64,000 bases of DNA from Litomosoides sigmodontis (lineage: Eukaryota; Nematoda; Chromadorea; Rhabditida; Onchocercidae): contig OY718807.1 of NCBI GenBank assembly GCA_963070105.1, positions 6,428,983 to 6,492,982 on the forward strand, written 5' to 3'. A model generated the notes under the pieces. The model was not told the origin of the DNA, made no database searches, and was given only the letters and a program-made list of their open reading frames with translations. Shown piece after piece: positions 1 to 12,426 of this stretch. How positions within the stretch are numbered: the first letter of the stretch is position 1; every line of letters starts with the position of its first letter. Both the position numbers and the translations under genes were made by a program.

Positions 1-2679
1 ATTTTACAACTTTCCGACTACCTTGAATGTTTTATTGTTTTTTGCAAATTTGATTAGCTGAAATGGTCTCAAATTATTCTCGCTGCTTGAATTTATGGTG
101 CTTTCGTCAATATACTTTTGAGAAATCTACGTTCTCTCGGTGGGTAGTTTCGAAAATCCTGGCGGACATGAATTTTAATGATATGAGAGATCAATGTAGT
201 TTTCCGATAATAACCGACTGCTCAAGAGTGCCGACGCTGTCTCACCCGCCCCGACTCACAAAGCCGTGGCACCTGACCTCACCCCCTATGCTGAGGGGTA
301 CCCAACCTCACCTCCTGAAACTGCAAATGTTGAATGACCCTGACCCTTTCTCGGCATGAACCGGGAAAGGAACGCCTCAACTGAGTCTCCCAATTGCTTG
401 CTCTAGCATTCCTCAGGTGGAGATTATCCGATTAATCGACCTAACCTCTGTTTTGAAATGCGAGTCTGCGAACTGCGCGCGCTTGTTTTACCGAGAATAA
501 TTTATACGCAGGAAGTGATGAGTGGGTTGTTGAAAAGGTTCTCTCGCTCTTTGTCGTCTCTGCTCACTACTGTAGTCTCTCCGCTTTGTTGCAACTGCTT
601 CAGTGGGACGAGAATTTAGTTGCTTACCTTGCTAATTGCTCATCTGCCCGTGAATTTAAGGTCCAGGATGTCAGTGCTTGGTCAAAATTAGCTTGTTCTA
701 CTCGATTTGACTGTTTAAGCTTTAAAATGATGAAGATGAGAGGTGTTGTTTTAAAGTGAATCACAAATAAGGAAAGCAACCTGTTGCTTGGTGCTACGAA
801 TTATGCGGCGCTACCATCATAATTGTGTGACGCGGAATGCATGTATCATTCAGCTATTTTATATTTCAGTAAAATACATTTGATCTTTTCTGAAATCACC
901 TATTGATCATAATCCATGATCTTTAGGTAACAAATTTTCCTATATTATAAAATTAATTCGTAATCAATATACTTTAATTAATCTAAAAAAAATGAACGTG
1001 ATGAAGGCCATTTCACATTTAACTTCTTCACTGTAATCAGTCATTTGATGAAAAATCTTTGAAATTTCAAAAGAAATTAAAAAGTTGAAAATCCATAAAA
1101 CCAACGGGAAGATTTCTGAAGCCAACAAACTTTGTTTATTTCAGCTAACTGATCAGTTGAAAAAAAGTGAAATAATTTAATTTTTTGCACTTTGCTCAGT
1201 TAATTTCTAATTTCATTGCTACATTCATTTTAACAGCTGCTTTTTCTGCCTGCTACACACACTATCACCTCTTCCACCGCTAATTTAATCCCAACTAAAT
1301 TTGGCAGAAAAAAAGAAATTTCACTATTTTTAATCAATTTCAATTTTTGAATTACTGTTAGTTTCAAAATGAAATAACGTAGTTTCTTGGGGTTTGAATA
1401 GGGATCGAAATTGGAATTTGCTCGCACAGCTTAAAATTTTCCTTTACTTTACAACTTTGACGTTCATCTTAGAGAGTGGCGCTGACCAGTGCAGTGGACA
1501 ATCATCTGTTTTGAATGTAGCAAGAAGGAGTGAATTTTGCATTAAGTGAATGAATGCGTGCGTGCTGCGCTACTCTTCATTTTCAACCTGCAATCCTCAA
1601 TGTGCCAAAACAACAACATTTCACATCTTTTAATCAAAATCAAACTTTCCACTGCAAAAGCGTTATCATCCCTCCGTGGAGCAGAACTCACTCACTCATC
1701 CATAGTGATAATTCGAAGGCTTATCACACTCACAATCACTGATCGTATCCTCCTCTTCTGACGTCATCCTCACTGCAACCCATGGCTTTTAGCTTAAATA
1801 GCGGAAGCTCGAACGATGAAAGCATTTATTTTCAGCGCAGAACGTAAAACACTGTTCGGAAGGTCACAACGGACAAATTTCACGCACGGAAAAACTGATG
1901 GACTTTTTGTTTTCGGAAAAGAATAGCAGGTAATGCACTTGGGGGCGAGAGCACTGCATCAGTGTAATGAGAATGAGAGGTGAGTTTCGGTCACTTCAAT
2001 TCAATGTGATCAAATTTGTTAGCATTAAATAATTTAACGTGAAATTTTTTGCTTAGCAAAAATCATTTTTGAAAAATAAAGGAAAAAAAAGGTGAAAATT
2101 AGCAAACTGGGAAAATGATTGGTGTAGAAGTTTGTACTGATATTGGAATTTAATAACAATTATTAAAATCAAAAAAAAGAGGAAAATAAACATTTTGCAA
2201 TCATAGACTAGCTACCGTTCACAGTGAAACATAGAAACGAATAACAATTGTACGGTAAAGTAATAGTAGCAAAGATTGAATGTGATGTTTTTTTTATTCA
2301 AACTTCTTCATTCATGAGGAATAATCTTTTTTTTTGAATTTAATTTTATAATTTCTCCTTTCTATCTTGCACGTTTTCGCTGAAAGTAGGAAAAATTTTA
2401 TTAAATGAGTAAATTTCTTGTGAAAAGAAGACAACAAATAATTATGCTGTTAAAAATGATAATTAAATTTCATATAACAATAGTGGTGCGGAATACATAC
2501 GGCAGTGTGCGTAGGTAAATTCTATTTGATATTGAATACTTCATCCTATTATTAGCTATGAACAGGTAGAAACAAGTGTATTTCGCAATTTCAAAAATAC
2601 ATCACAGCTTGAAATTTCATACAAATCCTTTTTAAATGTTTAATTGTAGCAGCAATCGCTTTTTTGTTGTTAAACATTT
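1..2679. other. Intergenic, GC-rich patch
   Basis: I see no convincing gene here. The open frames are short and lack domain signal or good splice contexts. A stretch at about 230-480 is clearly richer in G+C and CpG than the AT-rich surroundings. It shows no tRNA or 5S pattern that I recognise. A CRE-like TGACGTCA palindrome lies near 1759. The region lies downstream of the GPCR gene, which reads leftward and ends at 2680. Confidence 0.5.
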
Positions 2680-4715
2680 TCATTTGTCGCACATTCCGTC
2701 GTGACTCTCTCTTAGTCGAAGTGCGAGGAGGAAATTTAGGCAGTGTAGACGATACTGCGGTAGGATGGTGACCGTTAATAGCGGATTGAGAATCTGTAAA
2801 AACATAGATATTGCAAGTAAATTATTTGCTGATAATTTAAATTGATTTAAGAATAAGCAGCAAATTTCGCTTACTGTTACTGCCTGTAGAAGGGCAATGT
2901 TTTGCAACAGTAAAAAGTCTCTTGCTAGCACCAAGTTGGATTGATAAGTTAGACAGTAAACAATTGAGTGCAACAATTGTTTGAGTATGTATTTTCCAAT
3001 CGCTCAATTAATTAGACATACCGGATTTAGATCCATTGCATAATAGGTCAGTACACTGATGAAAACACTGCTACATGTTCGGATTACGGTATCCTTGTCA
3101 ATGATTGTCCTGTAGAGGGTCACCAAGCGGTACGGTGTTAGCGTTAAAATTGTGAAAAAGGTTGAAATGAAGATGAAGTAAAATGTACGCATGCCAGATT
3201 TCATAGCATTATTCTTCCTGCATGTACCGTTTGAAGGATACAATTTTTGCTCTAAAAAATTGAGCTGAAAATTCATTACAAAACGTAATTGTAGAGTTGC
3301 TAAGATCGTTGAGAGAGCTTGTGCAGCATGAAATGATACATCATTTGGTCGAACTTATCCTGTTGTTAATTTAATTTTACAATTAACTACTTCAAATTAA
3401 ATATTTTTACTAATTGATATTTTTGTCAATGAAGAATTGCATGCTAATAATTTTGAATGGAAGAGGAAACGAGCAAATACCTTCGGCAATTTGCTTCCTA
3501 TGAGTGTCAACAATTCGCAACAGGTATAGAGCAACGAGGAAAGATGAAAGAGCCGGAAAAGCGGAAACGAAAAACGTGAAGAATAAGTACATCAACGGCC
3601 CGTAGCGACTGTTATCCGTGGTAAGTCGTTCGCAGTTGTAGCGACAGATTAATGCTCGCGTGTGAAACGCCAGGTAAATGAAGATGACGCTGATTAGCCA
3701 GGTTGCAAAGGCCATAAGATACGCTCGATTTCGTGTCATCAGTTCAGAATACCTGAAATTAATGCAATAATTCGAAATGGAATAATTGTTAGAAGTTTTG
3801 TAACTTGAGAAAAATGCATTTAATACAATGAACAGTGAATGACGGAAAATTTTCGAAAATGATAATTTACAAGGATAATCGGACTAGTCAGTTCAGAGCA
3901 ATTCTACACCGCTTTATATGCCACCATTGACTTTGTAAGAATTCCTTAGTTAGTGCTGTGCTTTAATTTACTTTGCTCAATTACTCAAACTACTACATAT
4001 TGACTTTTAATTGTTTTAGTAAAATGAGAAATATTCGTTATTGCTGCTAATTGCGATTAGTAACAGCTAAGCTTAATTGTTGCAAAGCGTAACTGTTAAT
4101 ATAAATTAGAATAATCAATACAGCGAAACTGGAAATTAACTGCATTTTTTTTTCAACATTAATCGGTTAAATAAATGAAAAAAAAATAAAATACCTTAGA
4201 GGAAATTTGAAAAAAATAAGCTTATCAACATTTAAAAGCACCAAGTTTAGACCGGATACCGAAGTACCAAGCCAAAGAAGGAAGTGCATGGTGAGATTGA
4301 TGTGATAAGGAAACTGTAGCGTTATTGTATCGATATCAATTAAGAATTCCATTGGTAGTGCAATGCCTGAAATGCGTGAAATTAGATGTGAGGAGGAGGA
4401 ATTTCAATTGATTTCATTTTTTTAGGATTTGTTTGCAAGCAATTAATTGATAATTTAGCAAAAGAGGTGTGCACCAGTTAGGAGAAGATCAGCTAATGTC
4501 ATGTTGAGCAGGAAGATATGCATGTAACATTCGCTTGCATGCTTGCGAATGTACCGTAAAGCGTTGGCGATAACGATCAGTTGAAGTGAGACGGAGAAGA
4601 AGCACATGACGAGAAGCATATGCATGATAATTGCATTAGCATTTGTTATTGTTACCTCATCCACCACCTGTAACAGAGCTTCTTCCTTGGCTATCATTTC
4701 ACTACTAGCACTCAT
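2680..4715 (-). CDS. Rhodopsin-like (class A) G-protein-coupled receptor
   Basis: Five exons splice in phase to 342 aa: 4715-4475, 4366-4195, 3752-3481, 3251-3022 and 2793-2680. I start at the ATG at 4715; the longer frame begins with GTG. Seven hydrophobic segments are visible. TM2 carries the motif LNMTLADLLL. TM3 ends in DKLIFF, where DRY is normal, followed by PLRY as in many amine and peptide receptors. TM7 holds NP and a later PQY in place of NPxxY. An intron splits NP from the rest of TM7 (donor after 3022, acceptor before 2793). The product should be a plasma-membrane receptor coupled to G proteins. The ligand cannot be told; a neuropeptide or amine is the usual case for this layout in worms. 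The short TGA-terminated tail has few phosphorylation sites. Phase agreement at all four introns makes the model fairly secure. Confidence 0.82.
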
Positions 4716-7640
4716 CACACACTTTGACGATTAATCAATTTAAATTTCCTTTCTCTCGTCAGCAACACACACTAATGTTGTCTCCATTTCAATTCAGTGT
4801 TATCGCAGTTATTTCAATTTCAATTAAATGTTGTTTAGTTATTTCAATTTCCAACTATTGAATGTTATTTCAATTGTTAGTGTTATTGCAATTGAAAAAT
4901 AATGCAATTTATGACGAATTAAACTTAATTAACCGATAAAGGAACAAAATTAAAGACTGCCAAAGACTATTGTTATTTGATTATGTTGGGAATTGAATGG
5001 TATTTTGAAATTAAGAAAAACTAATAAGGTAAAACTTCAAACTTTTGAACTCACCGCTTCTAAGTACAATTTCTTTCATATCATTTGCTAATTTAAAAGT
5101 TGTTTACTCTTTCAAAGTTCACAACTAACTAACTCTTCAAAGACACTACAGTGCATCCAATCTAAAATTAAATTCAAAAATACTCTATGAAATTCACGTT
5201 GCACAATTTATCATTGTTGTTATGACGAGGAAAATTCACTTACGTCAGATTCGATGCATTGTTTGATAGCAGTACTGTTAGTGTTAGCCATGTTCTGATG
5301 ATAACTATCATTCATACATCGATATTTCTTGCACCGAATTGTTATTTATTACGACGGTAGCCAATTTCGTTATCATTCATTGCTTCACTGATAACGTGCA
5401 ACACACGTAAGAAACAGCTTTAGCTTGGAAAGCCGTAGTAATGTTATTGCTATCATTGCATTTTCCTAGAACTCTTCAAGCCAATTCACAATTGAGGAAA
5501 CAGTGACATTTCCGAAGCAAATTGATAAGAGCGGTGATTTGATAGGCATACCTATAGCGGTAAGTCAATATCATCGCTATCACTAAAGCACAAACGGTCC
5601 ACTGGCTGCAGGAGCAGTGATAATGATTGATGATAATATCTTTCTTTAAAAGAAGATATGCATACTTCGATGCGAAGATTGATTAGCAGCTGAAAAAGTT
5701 GAACTGATTTTGCTATGGCAGAAACGGATTTGGAGAAGAAAAGGGAGCGATGGTTGCACTTCATTTCGTGAATTTCGGAATGAAATTAAATGAAAATTTG
5801 CATTTTTGCTTTCTGGAATCAAGGAATGGATAGCAGAGGAGGTAGGCGTTGAAAGCACTTCCTGTCACCTCCCTGGACCCTTCGTCGTTATCAGCGTGAT
5901 ACAACTGTTTCAGTATTGATAACCGAAAAGTGGAAAATTATTGCGAAACAGTTCTTCTACAACTCTTCATCCCTTCTTTCACTCCCTCTTTCCCTCTCTC
6001 TCTCTCTCCTTCTCCTTCTTCTGTTTATTTCATAATAGCTTTTCAGGCATATTGCCATCTGATCATTGGTGAAATAATTTCTGTTTTTTCTTTTGTTCTT
6101 CTTTATCGGCTAAGGAAGTATTGTCATTAAATGAGATGCTGAAAATTTTCCTCAAAGCATAAGAGGGAGGAACAAAGACAAGAGAGAGGGAGAGAGAAGT
6201 GAAAATAACAAAATGAGGATGGAAAGTTTCCATTTGAAATTTTGCAAATTAATTCACATGAAAATTCTTCTTTCATCTTAAAGCTAACCTTATATTCAAC
6301 TGCGGTTAAACTGTTAAAAAGCTCTTCGCATAGCTATTTTTGCATGCTACGGGACCTACCACACAATGTGTCATTCTAAATCATCACGCACGAGCAATTC
6401 AGTTTCACACTTTCATTCAATTTCAGTGAAAACTCACGTCAAATGAACTTCCTTCTTACTGCTTTTACTTCATTCAATTCTATTATATCCTATTCTGTCT
6501 CAAGCTTTATTTCATTTTACAAATTCTACAAATCTCCTCTCATGACGAATGGACCTTTACGACAACTCTTTTTTGTAAAAATAACAAATCATTCAAATCC
6601 AAAAAAAAGCAAAGCTTTCACAATAGCATTTGCAAAAGTTTTAATTTAAACAACATATTTTAATTTAAACGACTAGTATTTAGCTTAAACAAAACCATTT
6701 AATTTAAACAACCAATAAACTGGCATCGACCATGCGGAATTTTAAAAGTAAAACGACCGAATGAGTGAATCGATGGGAAGAATTGGAAAGGAAGGAACGC
6801 ACTTATTTTTCCTCTTTTCTCTTTGTATGATTTATTCATCATTTTAATGTATAGATATATACTTACTTATTTATTTTTCCACCAAAATAAATAGCAATCG
6901 TTTAACTCACAGAATCGGAAATCGCCATTTCCGAGTCCCTTAGCAACGGCTTACTTTGAAAGAGCCCACGCTGATCAGATAATTTATGATAAATTAACTG
7001 TTGCTAACAAATTACTTCTACAACAATAATATATTTTACTTACTGCGCTTTCCCAAGATTATTTCCAACGCTCTTTTCCTCAATAAAGTAATAGCTTATT
7101 GAAATTTATAGAAATTATACGTGTTAATTCGTAGTTTTAACGATCTCACTGCTTGCCGACAATTTATTTGATAATTAAAAAAAAATTGGAATTTTTCTCA
7201 GTGATAAAATTAGCCGAAATTTCTATCACATGACGATTAGTGTAGCTTGCAAGTTACGAAAATGAAATAAATGACAACAATGTCAAAAGGGAAATCGTTT
7301 ACTCATTTACTTATTTTATATTATCTCTTCAACTCTTTGAGGAGTGTAGCAGAATTGAAGAGTGTAAGAGTTTTCTAGCGCAAGCTTTTCCATTAGCAAA
7401 TTTCGCATAAAATTCAAAAAGAAAACAAAAAATAGCAATTCTAGGTTTTTCATTTTTTTTTCTTTCAACAAATAAAGCAAAGAATGTAATTGCAGAAGAA
7501 GTATTTTCACGTAAAACGTTTATTGTGATCGCAATTTTGCGCAATATGATTGAGGCATTTCATCGGGAAACTTTTAAATCAACCTACTTGCAAGCCATTC
7601 TCTCATTCCCATTGATGATAACTTTTCTGAAGTTTGCAAC

Positions 7641-7671
7641 ATCCTTCTCTCTCTCTCTCTCTCTCTCTCCC
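7641..7671. repeat. CT microsatellite
   Basis: A nearly pure CT dinucleotide run followed by CCCTCC. Confidence 0.85.
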
Positions 7672-8935
7672 TCCGTTAGTCTTATCTAAGTGATATGAGG
7701 CATTGGGATGAGAAGCACCACATGACAACTATCATCCATCAAACGAAGCACAATTTGCATTGTTAGACTGAGAGTTCTTTAGTTGTTGACATTTCATGAG
7801 CAATTACGAAACATTTCAAGTGATAAATACTTTTTCAATTATCAGTAATTTACCGTAATAATTACATCCATTCATTCCTACCTTATAATACTTGCATGGA
7901 TGCTAGCTTAGCTTAAAAAAAACAACTCTAACAAGCTAATTACACTAATCATATTCATTCATTCATCCGTTGAACTTTCATTTGCATTCAACAACAAATG
8001 ATTTCTGATTATTCGTATTTCTGACAAAAATTATCAACGATAATTGCAACTTAACAAGGCTTAGCTTCACAAGTTACATTTAGTGATTCTATAACTTTCG
8101 AAATTCCTCTCACATGAAATTAGCGTTGTAGGAAGTGCTAATCTCATCAACATCCTTATCACTGTCGCCATTATCATTGCATATCTTCACGCACTACTTC
8201 ATTCTTCTCCAACTGTTGAATAAGCCTCTTCTCAATGCAATTATCTGACTGTCATGATAATTACCATCCAATGATTATGCAAATATACCATTTTTTCGTT
8301 CTTAAATATTCCATAAATTTCAACGTAAGCTTTACAATTTTCGAATTAAAAAGATTTTTGCACTTTTTTTCTCTAACACTTTCTTCATTTGAGTGAACTT
8401 TCTGCGGAAACAAAAAAAAAGCGTTTCGTTCAAGTCCTGCACTTTGAGGTGAAACGAATAATAATAATCGAGAAGTGATATGTGATGTGGAATTTAGATA
8501 ATTTGTTTCATACGATGATGCATCACGTGTTCCGTTGCGTGAACGTCGATCACACATAGCGGGAAGAGAAGTGTTATATATGATTTATATAAAGAGAATT
8601 GAAGGATGGCGAAGAATCAAATGGATAAATTGTTTGATAAAAAGTTGGCGGTAACTAGAGAGATGAAATGGACAGAATGGAAATGAGAGAATGAGAAAAT
8701 GTAATTAAATTTTGAAGAAGTGATAAGACGCAAAGCACACCGCTTACGTCATAACAATGATAGCATTGAAATTACATTTGTGCGTAGCATAAGAGCAACC
8801 CGACGAATGCATTAGGGCTTATGCAAAAAACAAACAATGGAGGATTTTTAAGTGAAAAAAAGGAAAAAGTTGACGAGTTAGAGAGAGATTTTTAAATGAA
8901 AATGTAAAATGATTTCTCTAATACTCTCCCTCTGC

Positions 8936-8963
8936 CTCTTCCTCCCTCCCTCCCTCTCTCTCT
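8936..8963. repeat. CCCT/CT-rich simple repeat
   Basis: Interrupted CCCT and CT units, on the same strand as the other pyrimidine repeats of this gene-poor interval. Confidence 0.7.
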
Positions 8964-11900
8964 TCACTTTCTCATGCAAAGGAACTTTTGGATTGAAAGG
9001 GAAAGGTAAGGAATAAAGGGTTGCTTCAAAAGCTTTCTAATACTTTTTTAGTCTGAGAAATTTCAACTATCGGTAATTAAGCAAAGAGTAGTGATGCATG
9101 CATATTTGTTGTTCGCGCCTTTCAAGTCATCGGTAAGTAAAGTAAGTCACTAAGTAAGTGAAGTTCGTCAGCCGAAAAAAAGCTACTAATTTCCACTAAC
9201 ATACCTTGCAATATATAACAGTAAGCGGGAATAGTTTGAAATTTCAAGAAGAAATATTGTGAAAAAGTGCGAGAGAGAGGGAAAGAGACAAAAATGAGTA
9301 GAATTTGACAAATTATTTCGAGTGCTATACAAATATGCAAATTAATGAGTGCTAATGGCTAAGTGTATTCTCTGAACCAATTATATCGGTTAATTCCAAC
9401 GTAAAATTTTAATTATAAAAAAATGCACATTAAGGACATACATTTATTTGCACAGTTTATCTGTTAGCATTCGAGAAATGGTAGTGAAATTGGAAGATTG
9501 GATTATAGTTTAAAGGAAAAAGAATAAGTGAGATTATAGAAGGAATGGGAAGTGAAGTGGATATGAGGGAAATGAAAGAGTAGGGAGGGAGAGAGAGAGG
9601 GAGGGAGAGAATGATTAGAGGAAAAAGCTTGATTAAATGAAGACAATCTGAGAAGCGATGAAGAAGGGAGTGATATTTGCATTTACAGTCCTTAAGCAAA
9701 TAATTCTCCCTAAATTATTAATCAGTTATTTGGCTTATTTTAGTTGAAAATATGTGACTGCTGTGAAATTTCGAGTCAAATATTTGAAAAAAGAAGCGAA
9801 TCAAAATTTGAATTGGAAATGACCACAATCAATACTGAGCATGTAATTATAAAATTTTATTCTCTTCCAATTTGCACTTATTAAAATTAACTTTACTCAG
9901 TCGATCGATCAGTAAAACAGGAAAAGGTTTGATTGAAAAAAGGAGAGGAGAACAGAGACAAATGTAGCAAATTTTAAAATTCCAATTAACTATCGCAGAA
10001 TTCCATCAATAGCAAACGGATGATGCAGTATGGCAGTACTAATTTTAAAATGGTAAAAACTTCAATAATTTATAAAACGCTCCATTTCTTCACTGTACCA
10101 ATTATTCATTGAACGATTTATGAAAATTTTGCTATCGCCATTTGAATTTAATTATCAAATTGGTGAGTGAAACTGAGGAACAAATTCAAATTATGAATTC
10201 AAATGTGGGCAAAATTTTTGAGAAATTCAATTAATAATATTGCAAATAGAGAAAATGATGATAACGTGACAAAAGCAATTTTGATTCAAAATGAACAATG
10301 AAGTTTTGCGGGAATACTACGAGATATGCTGCTGCATTTTTGTGAATCGGAAATAGAACAAAGTATTGAATTTCACTTTTTCTTTCGTTTTGCTAAAGCC
10401 ACAAGAGAAAACGAAAGAAATTGTCGACGTAAGAATTACAGCAAGCAAAATTCCATTTCTCTTCCTTCCTAATTACAATATTTGCATTGCACAGTGAAAT
10501 TCAATATTGTGAACAGTGCGGTCTGATAATATCATTGATCAAGCGCAGTTTGTCCAAAATTAACATCGTTAGTTTATAAAGACAACAAATTATTTTACTC
10601 AAATGGCAGATCATTGAAATTTTATTGAAAAAGATCTCAGTGACAAAATGTAAACAATAATGCTTGGGTGAATAAAAGAATTCGAGAAATTATGCTTTGA
10701 TTTTTGTTTTCAAATGAAATGGAGGAAGTGTAAGACAAAAAAACAAAAAAGTAAGTTAAATTTGAACTATTAAATGAAACGCAAAAGTCGGGAAGGATTG
10801 GAAGCTATTTCATGCGCTGCCCTTTAATAAAATAAATTAGTAAGTAAATGAATTAAGTAAGGGTTAGGGACGATTTACTGTTAGTGGACTAATTTCAACA
10901 TTAAACAATTTTAATATTGAAATGCATTTCGGTCATTCCATTCTCAACGTGTGTACTTTCCTCTTGTTAAGTTGAAGTTGAATTTTTCAATTTCGTATTC
11001 AATAATAATAATTTCTCACTAATAAATGGAACAAATATTTGGAGGAAAATGGAAAATAATTTTGCTAATTAGTTGAAATTATTTGAATTAATTTCAAATT
11101 TGCAAATGCAGAACGTAGCTATAAATTGATGACACATTTGAATGAAATATTTCGGTGAATTTTCGAAAGGTATCTGTCGACGGAATGAAAAACTAAGGAG
11201 GAAAAAAGAGGCATTTTTGCCATGAATGGTTGTGTTGACTATTTTTACCTGAAAATTCAAATTGCGCCTGAACTAACAGTTTCTATTTGGAAGTGCTTCA
11301 TAGAAATTTCAGAGACCCTACGTTATCACTACGAATGCAAACAATGAATCACTATCGATTTTTGATTTTGGCAAACATTTGAGTGAAATTTCGCTTTTTG
11401 TCCAAATTATTTTCAGAGGCTAATAGTAAACTGCTACTTTATGGACCATGCTAACAGTATGCTTAAATCTGAAATGACCAATTCTCGAAAATTATTTAAA
11501 CATTTTGGCTGCTTCATTTCATTTAGCTTTTTTTTTGATTAAATCATCTAAATTAAATGAAGCATGGAATTGGATAGAGTCGAAGAAAGAATCGATGTAT
11601 ATTTGATTTGGAAGTATTTAATGAAGTTTCATGGTTGGATAACTTTGAAAATCTGCATTAAATTAACAAAAATGATAACCAACTTGTTTGATAATTTTAA
11701 TTCCATCAGTAAATTGTAAATTGAAAAATAACATTCCTTTCCGTAGATTTATTGAATTTTGTTGCTAAAAACCAATCAACTATTGCTTCAAGCAAAATGC
11801 CATTCATTTCAGTAGAATTTGGATTTTTTTTTGTATTTGAAAATAAAAAGTGTGCTAAAATAAACTCTAAAGATAAGCTAATAAGTTTGCTAATTATTAA

Positions 11901-12381
11901 GCGAGAAAGTAAGTGGATGCTAAGGGTAGATGGAATTGTTGGGCAGCAAAGTAATTTTTATTGTTGAAATTTGAAAAGCTGTGCAAACAGAGAGGTGAAA
12001 TGATCGAGTCACTCGGATTTTGCATGCTCTGGAACTTGCTAATTTGAAATTGCTGTTAGTTTCTGTATTTGAAAACAAAAAAAAAACGAAGATTCTTGCA
12101 AATAGACAGTTCACGATCTGTCAAGACCGAATGCACCAATAATGATAGCATTACTTATACTTTGAATGACAGTGAACTTGCAAAGTTTATTACTTAATTA
12201 AAATTTCACTGACTACAAATGTTTATTTGTAGAAAGATGAAAAATTGATTGTTTGAACAAATTGGAGAAGTTTGATTAAAAGGATTGAAAAATATGCAAA
12301 TTTTTCCGCCAAGTAAGGGAGCATGAAATTTCGAATTGCAATACCAACTTCACAATCATTATTCATTGCCCATCTAATGTT

Positions 12382-12383
<2 letters not shown>

Positions 12384-12424
<41 letters not shown>
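12384..12424. repeat. TA microsatellite
   Basis: About 20 uninterrupted TA units. It creates the spurious IYIYIY frame on the minus strand. Confidence 0.95.

Positions 12425-12426
<2 letters not shown>

Noticed and set aside
63..359. 98-codon plus frame
   Set aside because: It crosses a sharp composition change at about 230 and has no recognisable motif or splice context.
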